Assembly (NCBI GenBank): GCA_037974665.1
Contig: CM075783.1
Span: 13,479,762-13,543,761 of the forward strand
DNA length: 64,000 nt
Direction of reading: 5' to 3'
Source of the DNA: Ehretia macrophylla
Lineage: Eukaryota; Streptophyta; Magnoliopsida; Boraginales; Ehretiaceae
The notes beneath the pieces were generated by a model, which did no database searches, had not been told where the DNA came from, and saw nothing but the letters and a program-made list of their open reading frames with translations. A program made the translations under genes and the position numbers. Shown here one piece after another: positions 1 through 10,490 of the stretch. Each line of letters opens with the position of its first letter. Within the stretch, counting starts at the first letter, position 1.

Positions 1-681
1 TAATGTCCATATCCCAAATGTGCCTTTCACAAACTTGGCCTCATTTTTTAACTTCTTAACGAGTTTAGAGTCAAGTTCTAGCATGTTTCACTTGTTAACA
101 TACTTTGATGTCAAATGGAAGCTTGGCCTTCATATACGAACTATTATAAGAAATACATTCAAATGATAAGAAACTCTTTTGCCTCATTTTCGAATGATAA
201 ACACAGGTATGAAACCTAAAATAAACATCATGAAAAGCTCTTATATCCATTTATGCCATACACGAACATTTGAAATCCTAAACAAAGTGAAACACCTTTT
301 TGTAGCAAAATACATTACAACCATTTCAAATCCTAAACAAAGTTAAACACATAATCCAAATCCCAAATAAAACATACATAATTGGTTGTTTCCAATACAT
401 AAAAGTAAAAGGTGACAATTAAGTAATCGTTCAAATCTCCTTAGAAGCTCTAGAGTTTTCATTGCTGTAGCTACCTAAATTAGAACTCAAAGCCTCTTTC
501 AGGTTTCTTAAGCTCACACAGTTTTTCCCCTTCCAAGTGTATGGTGAACTTTGCACAATTTTGGATCCAATGTTTAATGATCTTGAACTTGGTACCAAAG
601 GTTGGCCCCCTCATATGCACACATGTTCCAGCTGGAAGGAATGGTGGTCTTTTGGCTTGGTTGGATGTATCTTGCGTTAAG

Positions 682-3600
682 TTATGACTTAGAAGTAAAT
701 GTTAGCTTGCAAAGAAATAAGAACACATACAAGTTTGGACTAAAATCTAAATTAACTTGCAAAGAAAGAAGAACACATACAAGTTTGGAATGGCTTGGCT
801 TGGGTTGGAGTGTTGAAAGCTTGTCAGCATTGGCTTTAATTCTTTTCATGTGTTTTGCATGATCTGAGGTGCATGACCGTGTTGAATGACCAAATTTCAA
901 ACACATTCTACACTTAGTCATCCTAACAGGGAGCTTTCGTCTTGGTGCGACATTTGTAGTATTTGCACTAGTTTCCTTTTCCACAGTTCCTTGCACTTGT
1001 ATATTACTTAGATCGGCATCCACTAACACATTGCCCATCATTACCTTTACCTGCACCCACTTGTTCTTGCATTAATATCGATCTCTCTTGTGTTAGCATC
1101 TGCAATGACTTGGCTAGTATTACTGGCAACATTGATATCACTCATGTATGCATCTACATTGATATCATTTAGGTACTCAGAATGTATATTCAGATCATTA
1201 CATTCACTGCTCACATTACCTGCACTACTCCCTTGTACATCATTTGTACTTACTGATGTTGTTTTATTCTTACAACTCCTTTTGTTATGGCCAAGACATT
1301 TGCAAATGGTACACTTCTGCTTTTGCCCTTTTATGGTGATCTTTTGAATTTTTTAATTGCTACATTTAGCTCTTGCTTTTTTTTTCTCTTCATCAACCTC
1401 CTTTCTTCTAGATTTCTTTGGCCTCCCTGGAGGTTTGAATGCCTTGGATGCATGTACTTCTGGTTTACCAATAACTAGCCACAAGTTTGGGCCATTAATT
1501 GGATTAATGATAGGCTCATATGCCCTTATGTAAGCATTCTTCTTATAGCAATTATTGACATAGTCTTCAGGCTCACGTCCCACATAAGTCAGGGCATAAA
1601 TAGTATGTGCACATAGGATTCCAGAAAGATTCCATCTCCTACATGAACAACTCATCTCATTCAAATCTATAACATATTGTTCTGTCCCTAAACACCTAAC
1701 TTCAAACTTGTTCCCACCACAGAATGTGGCATTCCATGGTGCACTCTCACTTTTCTTCTGATTCATCAACTTTCTTATTTTAAGGCAAATACTCCCTTCA
1801 TATTTTGGCATCCACTCCCTCTTAATTTGCAACCTCCTCATTAGATAAATCTGAATCTTTTCCAACATCACTATAATGGATCTATCTCTTGCCGGGAGTA
1901 TGACAAAATTAAAACTCTCACACAGGTTATTAAACAAAATGTCACATTAACTTCTTGACCTACCAACCATTTATATGCACTATGGTCTATCTAATTTATC
2001 ACATTCATAACCCCCACCAAACTTTTCAACATATGGTGCCTTTATAGCTCGCCACATTGGGTTTTTGGGTATTAATCCACCATGCAATTTCTTGAAATTG
2101 TTGTACATGTGTCGAGCACAGTGTCAATGCTCAACATTAGGCAAGATCTCAAAGATGGCAGGCAATAGACCCTGCAAACAACATACATAAAAGATTAGTT
2201 AACATATTTACTTTACTTTAAGCAAGTTAAAAAAAGTTTAATATAATGTATTTACCTTCTACTTATTAGTCATTAAAACCCATCTCTTTTGATCCCACAT
2301 TTCAAGATCTTGGTCCATTAGATTCAAAAACTAACTCTAAGTTCTTTTATCTTATTTTTTTAGCAACATAATAGATTACTGGGTAAATGCAGTTATTGCC
2401 ATCAATTCCCACTACAGTCAATATAACCCAAGATGAGATCGTTTCAAATGGCAACCATTTGAACCAATTACACGTCTGCAACCTGATAAAAAACCTTTTT
2501 CTTAGTGCATCAAGGAATACGTATAATCTCATAAACCTTTCTTCTCTCATCTTCTTCAGTCTCTAACACTACCGTTGACCCAGGATTAGATCTCATTAAC
2601 TCAGCACAATAATCTCAAATCCTTTTATATTGATCATTTTACTGCCCTTCGATCATTGTTCTAGCCAATATGAAAGTTCTATACACTTGTTTCTCACTTA
2701 TGTTTACACACAAGTTTGAGTGGACCCTTGTTTGGAAATCAGGAACTATGGAAAACATGTTTAACCTTATGTCATCAAGGTACATCCTACACAAAACTTT
2801 GGCAGTTAGATTTCTGCTATCTAATGCCTTTCCATAGTTCTGTTGATTGCACATGCTTTGGAATGTACCCTTATCCTTAAGATAAGATGCATTTATGAAC
2901 CAGTCACATGTCTTACCCTGGCATTTAGCTTTCAATCTATCCTTGTCATTCTTCACAAACTCGATGTCACTAGAGTGCTTTACTTTGTGTGCCCTAATTG
3001 CACTTCTCAGTTCTTTTGCATCACCAAATAATATGCCACCAGCAAACTTAGGATCAACCATGTCTACAAAAGCTCTAAATCTCTTAAATTTTTTTATCAC
3101 TGTCTCATTTTTTATCATCTTCAAAACTATTATCCAAACTCTCAAGATCTTTAGAAGATTCAATCTCAGAACCACTGCCACAAATTTCAATGTCTTCTCC
3201 ATATTCACCACTGCTAGAGGTGTCTCCAATCCAAGCTCTCTTACCCTTATTCTCATTCATTGAATTAAGAAGTCCATTCAATTAATCATCTATATCAATG
3301 TTTTCCTCATAAAGCTTGTCATCATTACTTTAATTCCTGGTATAATCACTGTCAGCAAAACTGGAATCCTCAGTATTATCCTCTTCACTATGACTATCAT
3401 TATCTTCCAAAACCTTTCTTTTCCTCTTCTCTAATCTTTTTTTAAGCCATTTTATCACGACCCTCATCAGCAAAAAATGCATTGATATCATTCTCTATCC
3501 CTATTTCTAACATATTAGAAAGACCAACGACAGGATTGTATGATTCAACTTGGTTCTCTAAAGTCAGGGACAACACATCATACTCTCTAACCACATAAAC

Positions 3601-3867
3601 ATCAATAACAACATTATCTGAGCACACTTTGTACATCTCTAGAACATCACGATCAGTCATCAAAAAAACTAATCCATTTTCTAAGTCACGATCAAGTTTC
3701 CTATAATAGAAACTTGCATTTTCTTTGTACCCTAGATCACGAGTAACAACATTAAATATACATAAAGATATCTCATTATATTGCAACTCTTTTATAGGCA
3801 TACTATTATCCCCAACATACTGCTTCATAGGCAAATCTTCAAATTGACCACCGAAATGAAAGATCAC
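682..3867 (-). pseudogene. MULE transposase (MURA-like), broken into several frames
   Basis: Read on the minus strand, the blocks follow the order of a plant MULE transposase. First (3867-3442) is an N-terminal block opening MIFHFGGQFEDLP. Next (3256-2639) is the MuDR-type DNA-binding domain, with FAGGILFGDAKELRSAIRAH and the CQGKTCDWFINAS zinc-binding stretch. Then comes a degenerate piece of the DDE core (2550-2347, containing LTVVGIDGNNCIYPV) and a core remnant near 2160-1940 (HCARHMYNNFKK). The SWIM zinc finger follows (1937-1353, CSCRRWNLSGILCAHTIYAL). Last is a proline/lysine-rich tail with two CCHC knuckles (CTICKCLGHNKRSC near 1300 and CRMCLKFGHSTRSC near 920). The enzyme would cut and paste the element in the nucleus. 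Stops and frameshifts separate the blocks and the first catalytic Asp motif is altered, so it is not functional. Family identity is secure; exact gene ends are not. Confidence 0.88.
706..789. repeat. 34-bp direct repeat, two copies
   Basis: The 34 bases at 706-739 and 756-789 are the same apart from one base and share a 50-bp period (core AAGAACACATACAAGTTTGG). They lie in the 3' tail of the MULE transposase pseudogene and add to its disruption. It looks like a local slippage or repair duplication. Confidence 0.8.
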
Positions 3868-4974
3868 ATCAAAATGTTTTGAAAAATAAGATTAAACACA
3901 ATTAAAAGATTTATAGGCAAATCTTCAAAGTGACTACTCCCAACATATAAAAGTTCACATCAACAGCTTCATAAAAAAATATAAAAACACAAAGAGCAAG
4001 AAACAGTAGAAACTAAATAGAGAAAAATATTGAATGCCTATAATATGACAAATACATTAGACATTGTTAAATATGGAGACTGAATCTATCTTATCAGTCA
4101 ACACATTTTTGTATTTATTCCTCAGAGTTTTTGTTTACTATAAACAACAGATGAACCACTAAAAAAAGAAAAAAAAATAGTTCACATCTCATTGATCATT
4201 AGAGCATGTTCCTCTTGAATAAAAGAAAAATAAAGATGCTGAGTTTTGGAAATGTAGATTAGTTTAAAAATCGACAAAAAATATAAGAAAATGGTATATA
4301 CTCCCAGTTTGGAAGTAATTTTCTCTGACCATTGAAAATCAATTATATGACAGTTATACATCAAATGATAACATGACACTATTTTCTGGATCTCTGTTTC
4401 AATATGTTATTATAGGTAGAAAAATTTGCATGGTTATGCAAATGACTTGTGCAATGGAAAACTCTAGCTTTCCATTCATCATGGTAGCTATGTCATGAGT
4501 TTGAAAACATTAATTGGCTAGCCTAGTAAGTGCCATTATCAGCCAAATATTAAAGCCCCAATTGGATCGACTAAACCTAGTAACGACATGAAAGATTCTA
4601 CTTAACCAAAGTATTCTCAAACCACTAAAAAGGGCTTAACAAGTAAAATATAGAAGGTATTACTTGTACCTTTACACAACACCAGTTGCAAAATATAGAA
4701 GGCATGACATTATTAAAAAGCATAAATTCAATTTGTACAATACAGCCAGACAAAAGGCGAGTATGAGCAGACAAGAGGCGAGTATGAGCTTGATACTTAC
4801 TATACGGATAAGAAGAATCCATGAGCGATTTGTTGCCACTTGGTGATGGCGAATTTGAAGTTGTCGTTTGATGATAGGAATAGGGTTAGGGTTCTTACAT
4901 TGAAAAGAGAATTAGGAAAATTAGGTATCGGGTGATATTTTGTGAGAAAAAGAATGAGTTGTAATGACCAATTT
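3868..4974. other. MULE 5' leader, no gene recognised
   Basis: About 1.1 kb of AT-rich sequence lies between the transposase start and the terminal repeat region. Short direct repeats occur near 4655-4700 (AATATAGAAGG twice) and 4755-4790 (GGCGAGTATGAGC twice). No coding block or RNA gene could be supported. Confidence 0.5.
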
Positions 4975-5167
4975 AACCTTCTAAGATTTTTTTTACGTGC
5001 GGTGTCCTATTCACGTGACTTTAATGGAGCAAATCTAACATAAATTAGCTAAAGGACTAACGGTGTCCCTTATGTAAAACGTTTGAGACTAAAGTGTCTA
5101 ATTTGAAATGTTTGGGACTAAAATGTCAAAACAAGCAAATTTTTGGGACTAATTGAGCCATTTTTTC
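4975..5167. repeat. MULE right terminal region with spaced GGGACTAA-type motifs
   Basis: Three related blocks (GTTTGAGACTAAAGTGTC, GTTTGGGACTAAAATGTC, TTTTTGGGACTAATTGAG) follow each other at about 5080-5160, preceded by AAAGGACTAACGGTGTCCC. Arrays like this are usual at plant MULE termini. A related phrase (AAAGGACTAACGGTGTCCC) occurs again at about 44415, inside a separate short repeat. Confidence 0.5.
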
Positions 5168-5576
5168 TATGCTTAAGTACACACTTTTTGGCTTTTGTGC
5201 ATTAAATGTATGTCTCATTATAAGCCAAATTGTACTTCAATATATTGGCTTATGTCAGCGTTATCGATATCATACGATTCACGATACGAATCATACGATT
5301 CGGTTCGATTCACTCATAAATTGATACGAATCAGTGAGTGAATCGTAAATTAAGGTGAATCGAGAAGTGAATCGCATATGAAACCTAGCGAATCGGACGA
5401 TTCACTGAATCGTTCTGATTCACCATTGTGCATATGTTTTTTTTTCTTTTTAGAAAAATAAAGAAAAATAACTCAAAAGGTAGCTTTTAAAAAAAATCAT
5501 TTTTAAAAGAGAAAATATACAAATTGATCATCTTATTTGTATAAGGGGAAAATAAAGAAGAAGAAGAAGAAGATAC

Positions 5577-5768
5577 CTTGAGGGATCGTTGGAGAGCATT
5601 GGAAAGGTGGAGCTGATAATGATGATGATGAGTGTGGCTATTATTATTATTACTAGTAAGGTGGAACTCCGTGTCCTTAGGTACCATGATGATTCTTCCA
5701 TAAAAATCTCCTTCACCCGCTCCCATCATGCAGTAGCTCTTCTTCTGGGTCTCCGATTGTATCGCCAT
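5577..5768 (-). pseudogene. Captured host first exon (64 codons) with splice donor, gene unknown
   Basis: From the ATG at 5768 the frame is open for 64 codons (begins MAIQSETQKKSYCMMGAGEG, then a His/Asn-rich stretch, ends LQRSLK) and stops exactly at CAAG|GTATC, a good plant splice donor. After the donor the sequence turns into a GAA/TTC-rich intron start. Upstream on the same strand are a short leader and a TATA box. It therefore looks like promoter plus exon 1 of a normal plant gene, moved inside a transposable element without the rest of the gene. I do not recognise the protein family. Reading on through the donor gives a 93-codon ORF, which may be all that is translated if it is expressed. 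Confidence 0.55.
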
Positions 5769-5828
5769 TTTTTTTTATTTGTTATTACTTACAGTATAAA
5801 GAAGAAGAGGAGAAGAATAAAAGAAGGC

Positions 5829-5837
5829 GTTATAGAG
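5829..5837 (-). promoter_or_regulatory. TATA box of captured exon
   Basis: On the minus strand the sequence CTCTATAACGCC lies about 60-65 bp upstream of the ATG at 5768, with a purine/pyrimidine-skewed leader between them. Position and context fit a plant TATA box. Confidence 0.45.
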
Positions 5838-6221
5838 GGGCGTGCCTTGGAGTTAGAGGCTTTTGTATCATTTCCTTGTTTTTGAACAGTGCATATGTAT
5901 GTGTTAGATATTTATGGCGTATGCGGCCCATTGGCCCTGTTTAAAATATATTTATTATTTGAGAATATTAAAATTATTGCTTGATATGTAGAAATGTATA
6001 TTCAATTATATAAGTATTTTTTTACTTAAAACAACTAATGGGAATATATTATATCAATTATTAATTTATTTTTTAATATGTGGCCAAATCGTTACGATTC
6101 ACGATTCGATACGATTCGCGATTCGAAAAAATAATATTTCGATTCACGATTTGACAACTATGGCTTATGTGGATGTATTGTACTAATAATATTGTGAGCC
6201 AAAATATATTGTGGATTCTTG

Positions 6222-7837
6222 GTGTTGAAAGAGGAAGAGTATCTTGCATAAAAGAAAAAAATGTGATTGATCAGAGAATAAATGGAAGATAAAAAAGATG
6301 CAAACTTATGTATGCATTGAAGTATACGATCATGATCACCACAAGTATGAAAAAATGAAGTATTGAAGAGTTGAAGAAATTAAGATCATATTTCAAAATT
6401 CAAGATTTGAAGACATGAAAACAAAGTGATGTAATAAGGATGGATACGTGGCGACATAAGGGGTAGCGCCTTAAAAATATCGTTTGCCTTAGGTATACAT
6501 TTTTATAGTTCAAGCACTTGGTAATCTTTCAAAAATGTATTTAAATCTTTCCTCAATATTTTTAAAAATATTTTAAAAGGCTAAATGGGTTGGAACATCT
6601 TTTGAAGAAATGTTCTTAAAAGGTCCAAATGATTTATCTTCAAAAGATTGACTTTTCGGGCGAAAACTTTGTTTTAAACTCTTGAATTCAAAATTCGATT
6701 TTGATCTTTCCACAAGAGTTTAGAAAATATTTTGAAATGTTAAAAATGTTGGAAACACTTTTGAAGAAGTGTTTTTGAAGTGCCTAGATGTTTTGTCTTC
6801 GAAAAATTAGATTTCGGGTGAAATTCTGCAAAGTTGAAAATCAAGCACTATTTGGTACTATTCATCCGTTCGTGATACTGGTCAAGTTAACACAAATGCC
6901 TATCAAGACCACCCCGTAGGCATAAAGCTTGCTACTTTAACGGTCTTGATACCCGGTCGAGTTAACACGACCGGTGGTCTGCAACTTTTGAAAAATAGTC
7001 GTTTTATGACTGTTATAACATTTTCTATAAATATCAAATAAACACGTTTCATCAAATCAACTCTTCCAATCAATCTCTACTTGTTCTAAACTTATATTGT
7101 TGATTCAATCCACCAAAAACACTAAGCTTAAGCTACAACTTGCAAAATATATTGAGCATTCAAGTTCATTCAATTGTATATCAACTCATTAACGAGTATA
7201 TAGTTGTGTAAGCCTTTTATACACATTATTTATATTGTATACACTCTTGCGGCTCTAGAATAGGATTGAGTCAATTCTTGTAAGAGAGAAGAGTATAGAA
7301 AAATCATTTGTGGATTCAAAGGAAATAGTGAGTAGGTTTTAAGTCTCACCTACATTTGAAGAAGCTTTGTTTGATCTCTTGTGGATTCAAGAAAATGTTG
7401 TAGTAGGTTGAAGCTTCACCTACATTAGAAGAAGCTTATGTTTCTCTTATGGACTCAAGAGAAGGTTGTAAATTTGGTTTGTACTTCATCAACATTTGAA
7501 GAAGCAACAACTAGTGGAGTTTGTGCAAATCCTAAGGGAAGGAAGACATTAGGTAGTGGACTAGGCTTTCAGGAGTTCGAACCACTTGAAAATACCGAGT
7601 TTGATTTCTCTTTCCCTACTCTATTTATATTCATTGTCATATATATTGCTTAGAGTAATTATCTTGCTCTTGTGTGTGATTTAATTCATCATAATTTATT
7701 TTATCAAGTTGTCCACACAAGGTGTTTGATAAATTGTCTCAAAGAGGTTTTTGTAGGTTGTAGTAATTTTTTAAATAGCAATACTTTGCTATAATCCTAA
7801 TTCACCTGCCCTCTCTTAAGATTATTTGCCACTCACA
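6222..7837 (+). mobile_element. Decayed Copia 5' LTR
   Basis: The long non-coding stretch ends in ACTCACA just before a primer-binding-site-like TGGTTATAGAG (7840-7850), followed by a gag reading frame, so it is read as the 5' LTR of the Copia element downstream. It has a TATA-like TATAAATA near 7026 and the GTCCACACAAGGTGTTTGAT phrase at about 7710, plus three internal ~68-bp repeats. The left boundary (TGTTGAAAGAGG at about 6222) is a guess; no second LTR is in the window. Confidence 0.5.
7310..7515. repeat. Three tandem ~68-bp repeats within the Copia LTR
   Basis: Three consecutive units begin with TGTGGATTCAA, TGTGGATTCAAG and TATGGACTCAAG, and each contains an ACCTACATT-GAAGAAGC-like block (third copy diverged). 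Tandem blocks inside LTRs are often enhancer-like. Confidence 0.6.
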
Positions 7838-7839
7838 AG

Positions 7840-7850
7840 TGGTTATAGAG
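7840..7850 (+). promoter_or_regulatory. Degenerate primer binding site (initiator tRNA-Met type)
   Basis: TGGTTATAGAG resembles the Copia primer site TGGTATCAGAG and follows the LTR end after a 2-bp spacer, in the usual position. Confidence 0.5.
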
Positions 7851-7919
7851 TTAGGGTTCTACGTATAGTTTAATCGCTAATAGAATATACGATAACAAAT
7901 AATCCCGTATTTTCAAGGT

Positions 7920-8870
7920 GTGAAGGATATTCAATTGATAGACCTTTATTTTTCACAAGTCCAAATTATATTGTTTGGAAGAATAAGATGCAAACATATA
8001 TACAATCTGAAGATTATACATTGTGGGATATTGTTGAAAATGGGCCATATGAAGTTGTGTTGAAAATGAATGATAAACTAACCGAGCAAGATATTGCCAA
8101 ACTCACTAAAAATGCTCAAGCTAAGAATCTTCTTTATTGTGCATTAAATTACATTGAATTTAACCGAATTAGCAAATGCACATCGGCTCGTGATATATGA
8201 AAAACAGATTTATACAGACGAAGAAGAAGAAGAAGAAGAAGAAGAGAGAAAAGATGAGGAAGAAGAAGAACAAGAGGAAAATGTCGTACACTTCATTGCG
8301 AAAGATGAAAAGGTATGTTTAACTTCTACATCTAGTTGTTCTTTATCTAGTGGGAATGATTTTACATTTGATGCATTGCAAGAAGCCTTCTCCAATGTTC
8401 ATAATGATTTAAAGCTTGCACTCGATAAAAAACAAAAATCTTCATAAGCAATTGTAATATGCTACAAATGAGAAGAATGAGTTTGAAAATAAAAATGCAT
8501 TACTCATTGAAACAACCAATAAGCTTCAAAAGGACAATACTTCCTTGATTGAAAGAAATAAAGTGTTAGAAAATGAGATTTCCTATTTTAGAAAGAAAAA
8601 TGGTAAATCAAAGGTAGAGATTGTGAAATCTAACAAAGGGAAAGAAATAGTAGATGTTATGCAAAACAGGGCATGTAAACGAAAAGATATTGGACATAAA
8701 CCGTGTAGTAGTCAAAAGATTTTAATAAAAACTCATTCTTTTAAAACTCTAAGTACTTACATAGCATCTACATCTAAAGTACATAAACATTCTTGTACAT
8801 ATTGTGATATTTAGGACATATTGCATCACATTGTCATTATAGGAAACTGGTTGATAGAAGATCAAAAGTT
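7920..8870 (+). pseudogene. Copia gag, frameshifted
   Basis: The first block (ends ...FNRISKCTSARDI before a stop at 8198) is a gag core of the UBN2/DUF4219 type, with MQTYIQSEDYTLWDIVENGP and NLLYCALNYIEFNRIS. It is followed in another frame by a Glu-rich segment driven by a GAA microsatellite (8218-8280), a Lys-rich coiled segment (8545-8814), and a CCHC knuckle split by a frameshift (TYCDI at ~8805, then a shifted GHIASHCHYRK-like stretch at ~8820-8850). Gag would package the element RNA in cytoplasmic particles. No protease, integrase or RT follows; after 8870 the sequence has no recognisable pol, so this is a truncated element. Confidence 0.75.
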
Positions 8871-9299
8871 TCATAGTGGCTAAAACACAAATGAATTATT
8901 AAAGGTACAACAAATGAGATTATCTTTCAAGGACCTAATTAAAGATAGGTACCTAGATCTTGCTTTATTGTAGGAATGTCAGGCAACACCAAAAATAATG
9001 GTGATGCAAACCACAAGAAAATGCAAGATCATTGAGATAAGGAAGCACGGTGATATTGAATTTACTTTCATAAGTGCTCCTTGAGAAATGTCCTTATGAA
9101 TTGGTTTTGTGTTGATTATATATGTACCCCAATGATTGTTTGAACTTATGCTTGAGATGTTATATGCATTGTTATGTCATGTGATTTTGAAGATACATGT
9201 CTTGTATAAACAAGATGAATTTGATGGTTTAAATACTAGAAAATAAATTTAAGATACATCACATGTCTTATGTTGAAATATAGGAAATGATATTAGTCA
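8871..9299. other. Tail of decayed Copia element, no domain recognised
   Basis: AT-rich sequence follows the gag knuckle. Short phrases suggest old retroelement internal sequence, but no protein block could be read in any frame. Confidence 0.4.
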
Positions 9300-10490
9300 A
9301 AATAATTTCAAAAGATGCATGTCGTTTAGCTCGTCTTATGCGCAGCTAGACTCGGGATATTTTTTCTCCCATTTTCTCAAGAAAAAACAATTGTTTGGTA
9401 AAGACTAGGCCTAAAATGATGGACATGGTGCACAAGTAAGGACAAATATTAATGCTATATGCATGCATGGATTTAAGATGTGTTTCATGAAAAAAAAAAA
9501 CAATAACATGTGTTTCCAAATCACACGCATAAATAATAGAAGACGTATTTGTAAAACAAAGGATAAGTTCCACTTGGTCGTATAAAATATACTAGTAACT
9601 TTCATGCTAGTTCAAGGTGGTAGTTATACTTCAACTTTTACGAGGACTTTAGCGGAAGTCTATCTTCAATCTATCTGAACGTACATGATGTTTTTGTTAG
9701 GTTTTGGCTCAAATTTTATGTCTAAGTTTATATTCAAGACAAGTAGAACTTTTATTAAGAGTAGAAGACTTTCTAAATAAGCTTATGATGTGTTTTTTTA
9801 TAAATAAGACTTTCTAATTTGTAGACTTAGAACTTTTTAGCAATACGGCTCTGATATCATGTTAAGTGACCACTTGATTTAAATATTTAAACTGCTAGAG
9901 AGTGTATGTATATATATCTACTCAAATAGTTTGATGTATCTATTAATTATAATATCAATTTGGAGCTTAACAATGTGAAAAAAAAAAAAATCAAATAGAT
10001 TCTGGAAAGAGATTGCACAACCTCAAATCATGGATCATAGTGATCCTATCTAAGCATGCAACACATGTTGTGAGGCAAACATATATACATGAAACTTGAA
10101 AGAAAAAAGAAAAAAAAAACACCCAGTAATATCTGCGATTTTAGCGTCACTAATATGTGCCAAAAGGTTGACGTTTGGCGTTTGTCGAGAATATTGATAC
10201 TCCGTGGTTGGTGAGCTTTTGTTTGAGGTAGTTGTTGCACAATTACAATACCCAAAACTAACCGTTAATGCTACCTACTAAAAAGAGAATTTAGGTGTGT
10301 CTCCATCTTTGCCACTATTAGAATTGTGGTGCATATGAACCTGCTTGATTTAAAAAGACCTCTTAATTGACATGAAAAATGGTGGATCATTTTAAAGGCA
10401 GAAAAAGGCATTCCACGTTCAAGGGCTGGTATTGTGACAGATGAGATATTCAAAAAGAATTGTTTGCTAAATCTCAAGTCCAATAACTAT
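9300..10490. repeat. Duplicated segment, copy A (partner at 44165-48090)
   Basis: Three blocks here match three blocks further right in the same order and orientation: 9300-9440 with 44165-44310 (both contain GATGGACATGGTGCAC), 10005-10090 with 47640-47735 (TATGGATCATAGTGATC against CATGGATCATAGTGATC), and 10195-10480 with 47795-48075 (CCGTGGTTGGTGAGCTTTTG; TTAGAATTGTGGTGCATA). No reading frame is conserved, so it looks like duplicated non-coding or promoter DNA rather than a duplicated gene. Confidence 0.75.
9860..9972 (-). mobile_element. TRIM-like solo LTR with adjoining primer site
   Basis: A TG...CA segment (TGTTAAGTGACCACTTGATT ... GGAGCTTAACA) is preceded by GGCTCTGATATCAT, the reverse complement of a tRNA-Met type primer site. 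This pattern is common for small terminal-repeat retrotransposons in plants, read on the minus strand. It sits inside copy A of the duplicated segment and is missing from the matching part of copy B. Confidence 0.5.

Larger units (their letters stand above)
1..5167 (-). mobile_element. Mutator-like element (MULE), partial; left end outside window
   Basis: The segment carries a decayed MURA-type transposase on the minus strand, so its 5' end lies to the right. The right terminal region (about 4975-5167) holds spaced copies of a GGGACTAA-type motif and ends near the T/C tract at 5160-5167. The left terminus and the target duplication are not visible because the element runs off the window start. 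The 5' leader between the transposase start (3867) and the terminus is about 1.1 kb, AT-rich, with no convincing exon. The right boundary is inferred from the end of the repeated motif and is good to perhaps 10-20 bp. Confidence 0.7.
5256..6160. mobile_element. Pack-type non-autonomous DNA element with captured promoter and exon
   Basis: The perfect 10-bp word TGGCTTATGT lies immediately on both sides (5246-5255 and 6161-6170) and the flanking bases then diverge, so it reads as a target site duplication. The ends are built from many degenerate copies of ACGATTC/GAATCGT: a dense block at 5270-5425 and a second at 6085-6150. The outer few bases (CAGCGTTATCG on the left; TAGTTGTCAAATCG on the right, read inward) do not form a clean terminal inverted repeat. 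The interior carries a host-like TATA box, 5' UTR, exon and splice donor on the minus strand. A 9-10 bp duplication with gene capture fits the MULE superfamily (Pack-MULE); the unusual ends leave the superfamily uncertain. Confidence 0.65.

Noticed and set aside
5487..5768. 93-codon complete gene
   Set aside because: The last ~29 codons read through a good splice donor into intron-like sequence; only the first 64 codons look like exon.
8210..8395. Minus-strand Ser-rich ORF and plus-strand Glu-rich ORF as a gene
   Set aside because: Both come from a GAA microsatellite inside the decayed Copia gag.
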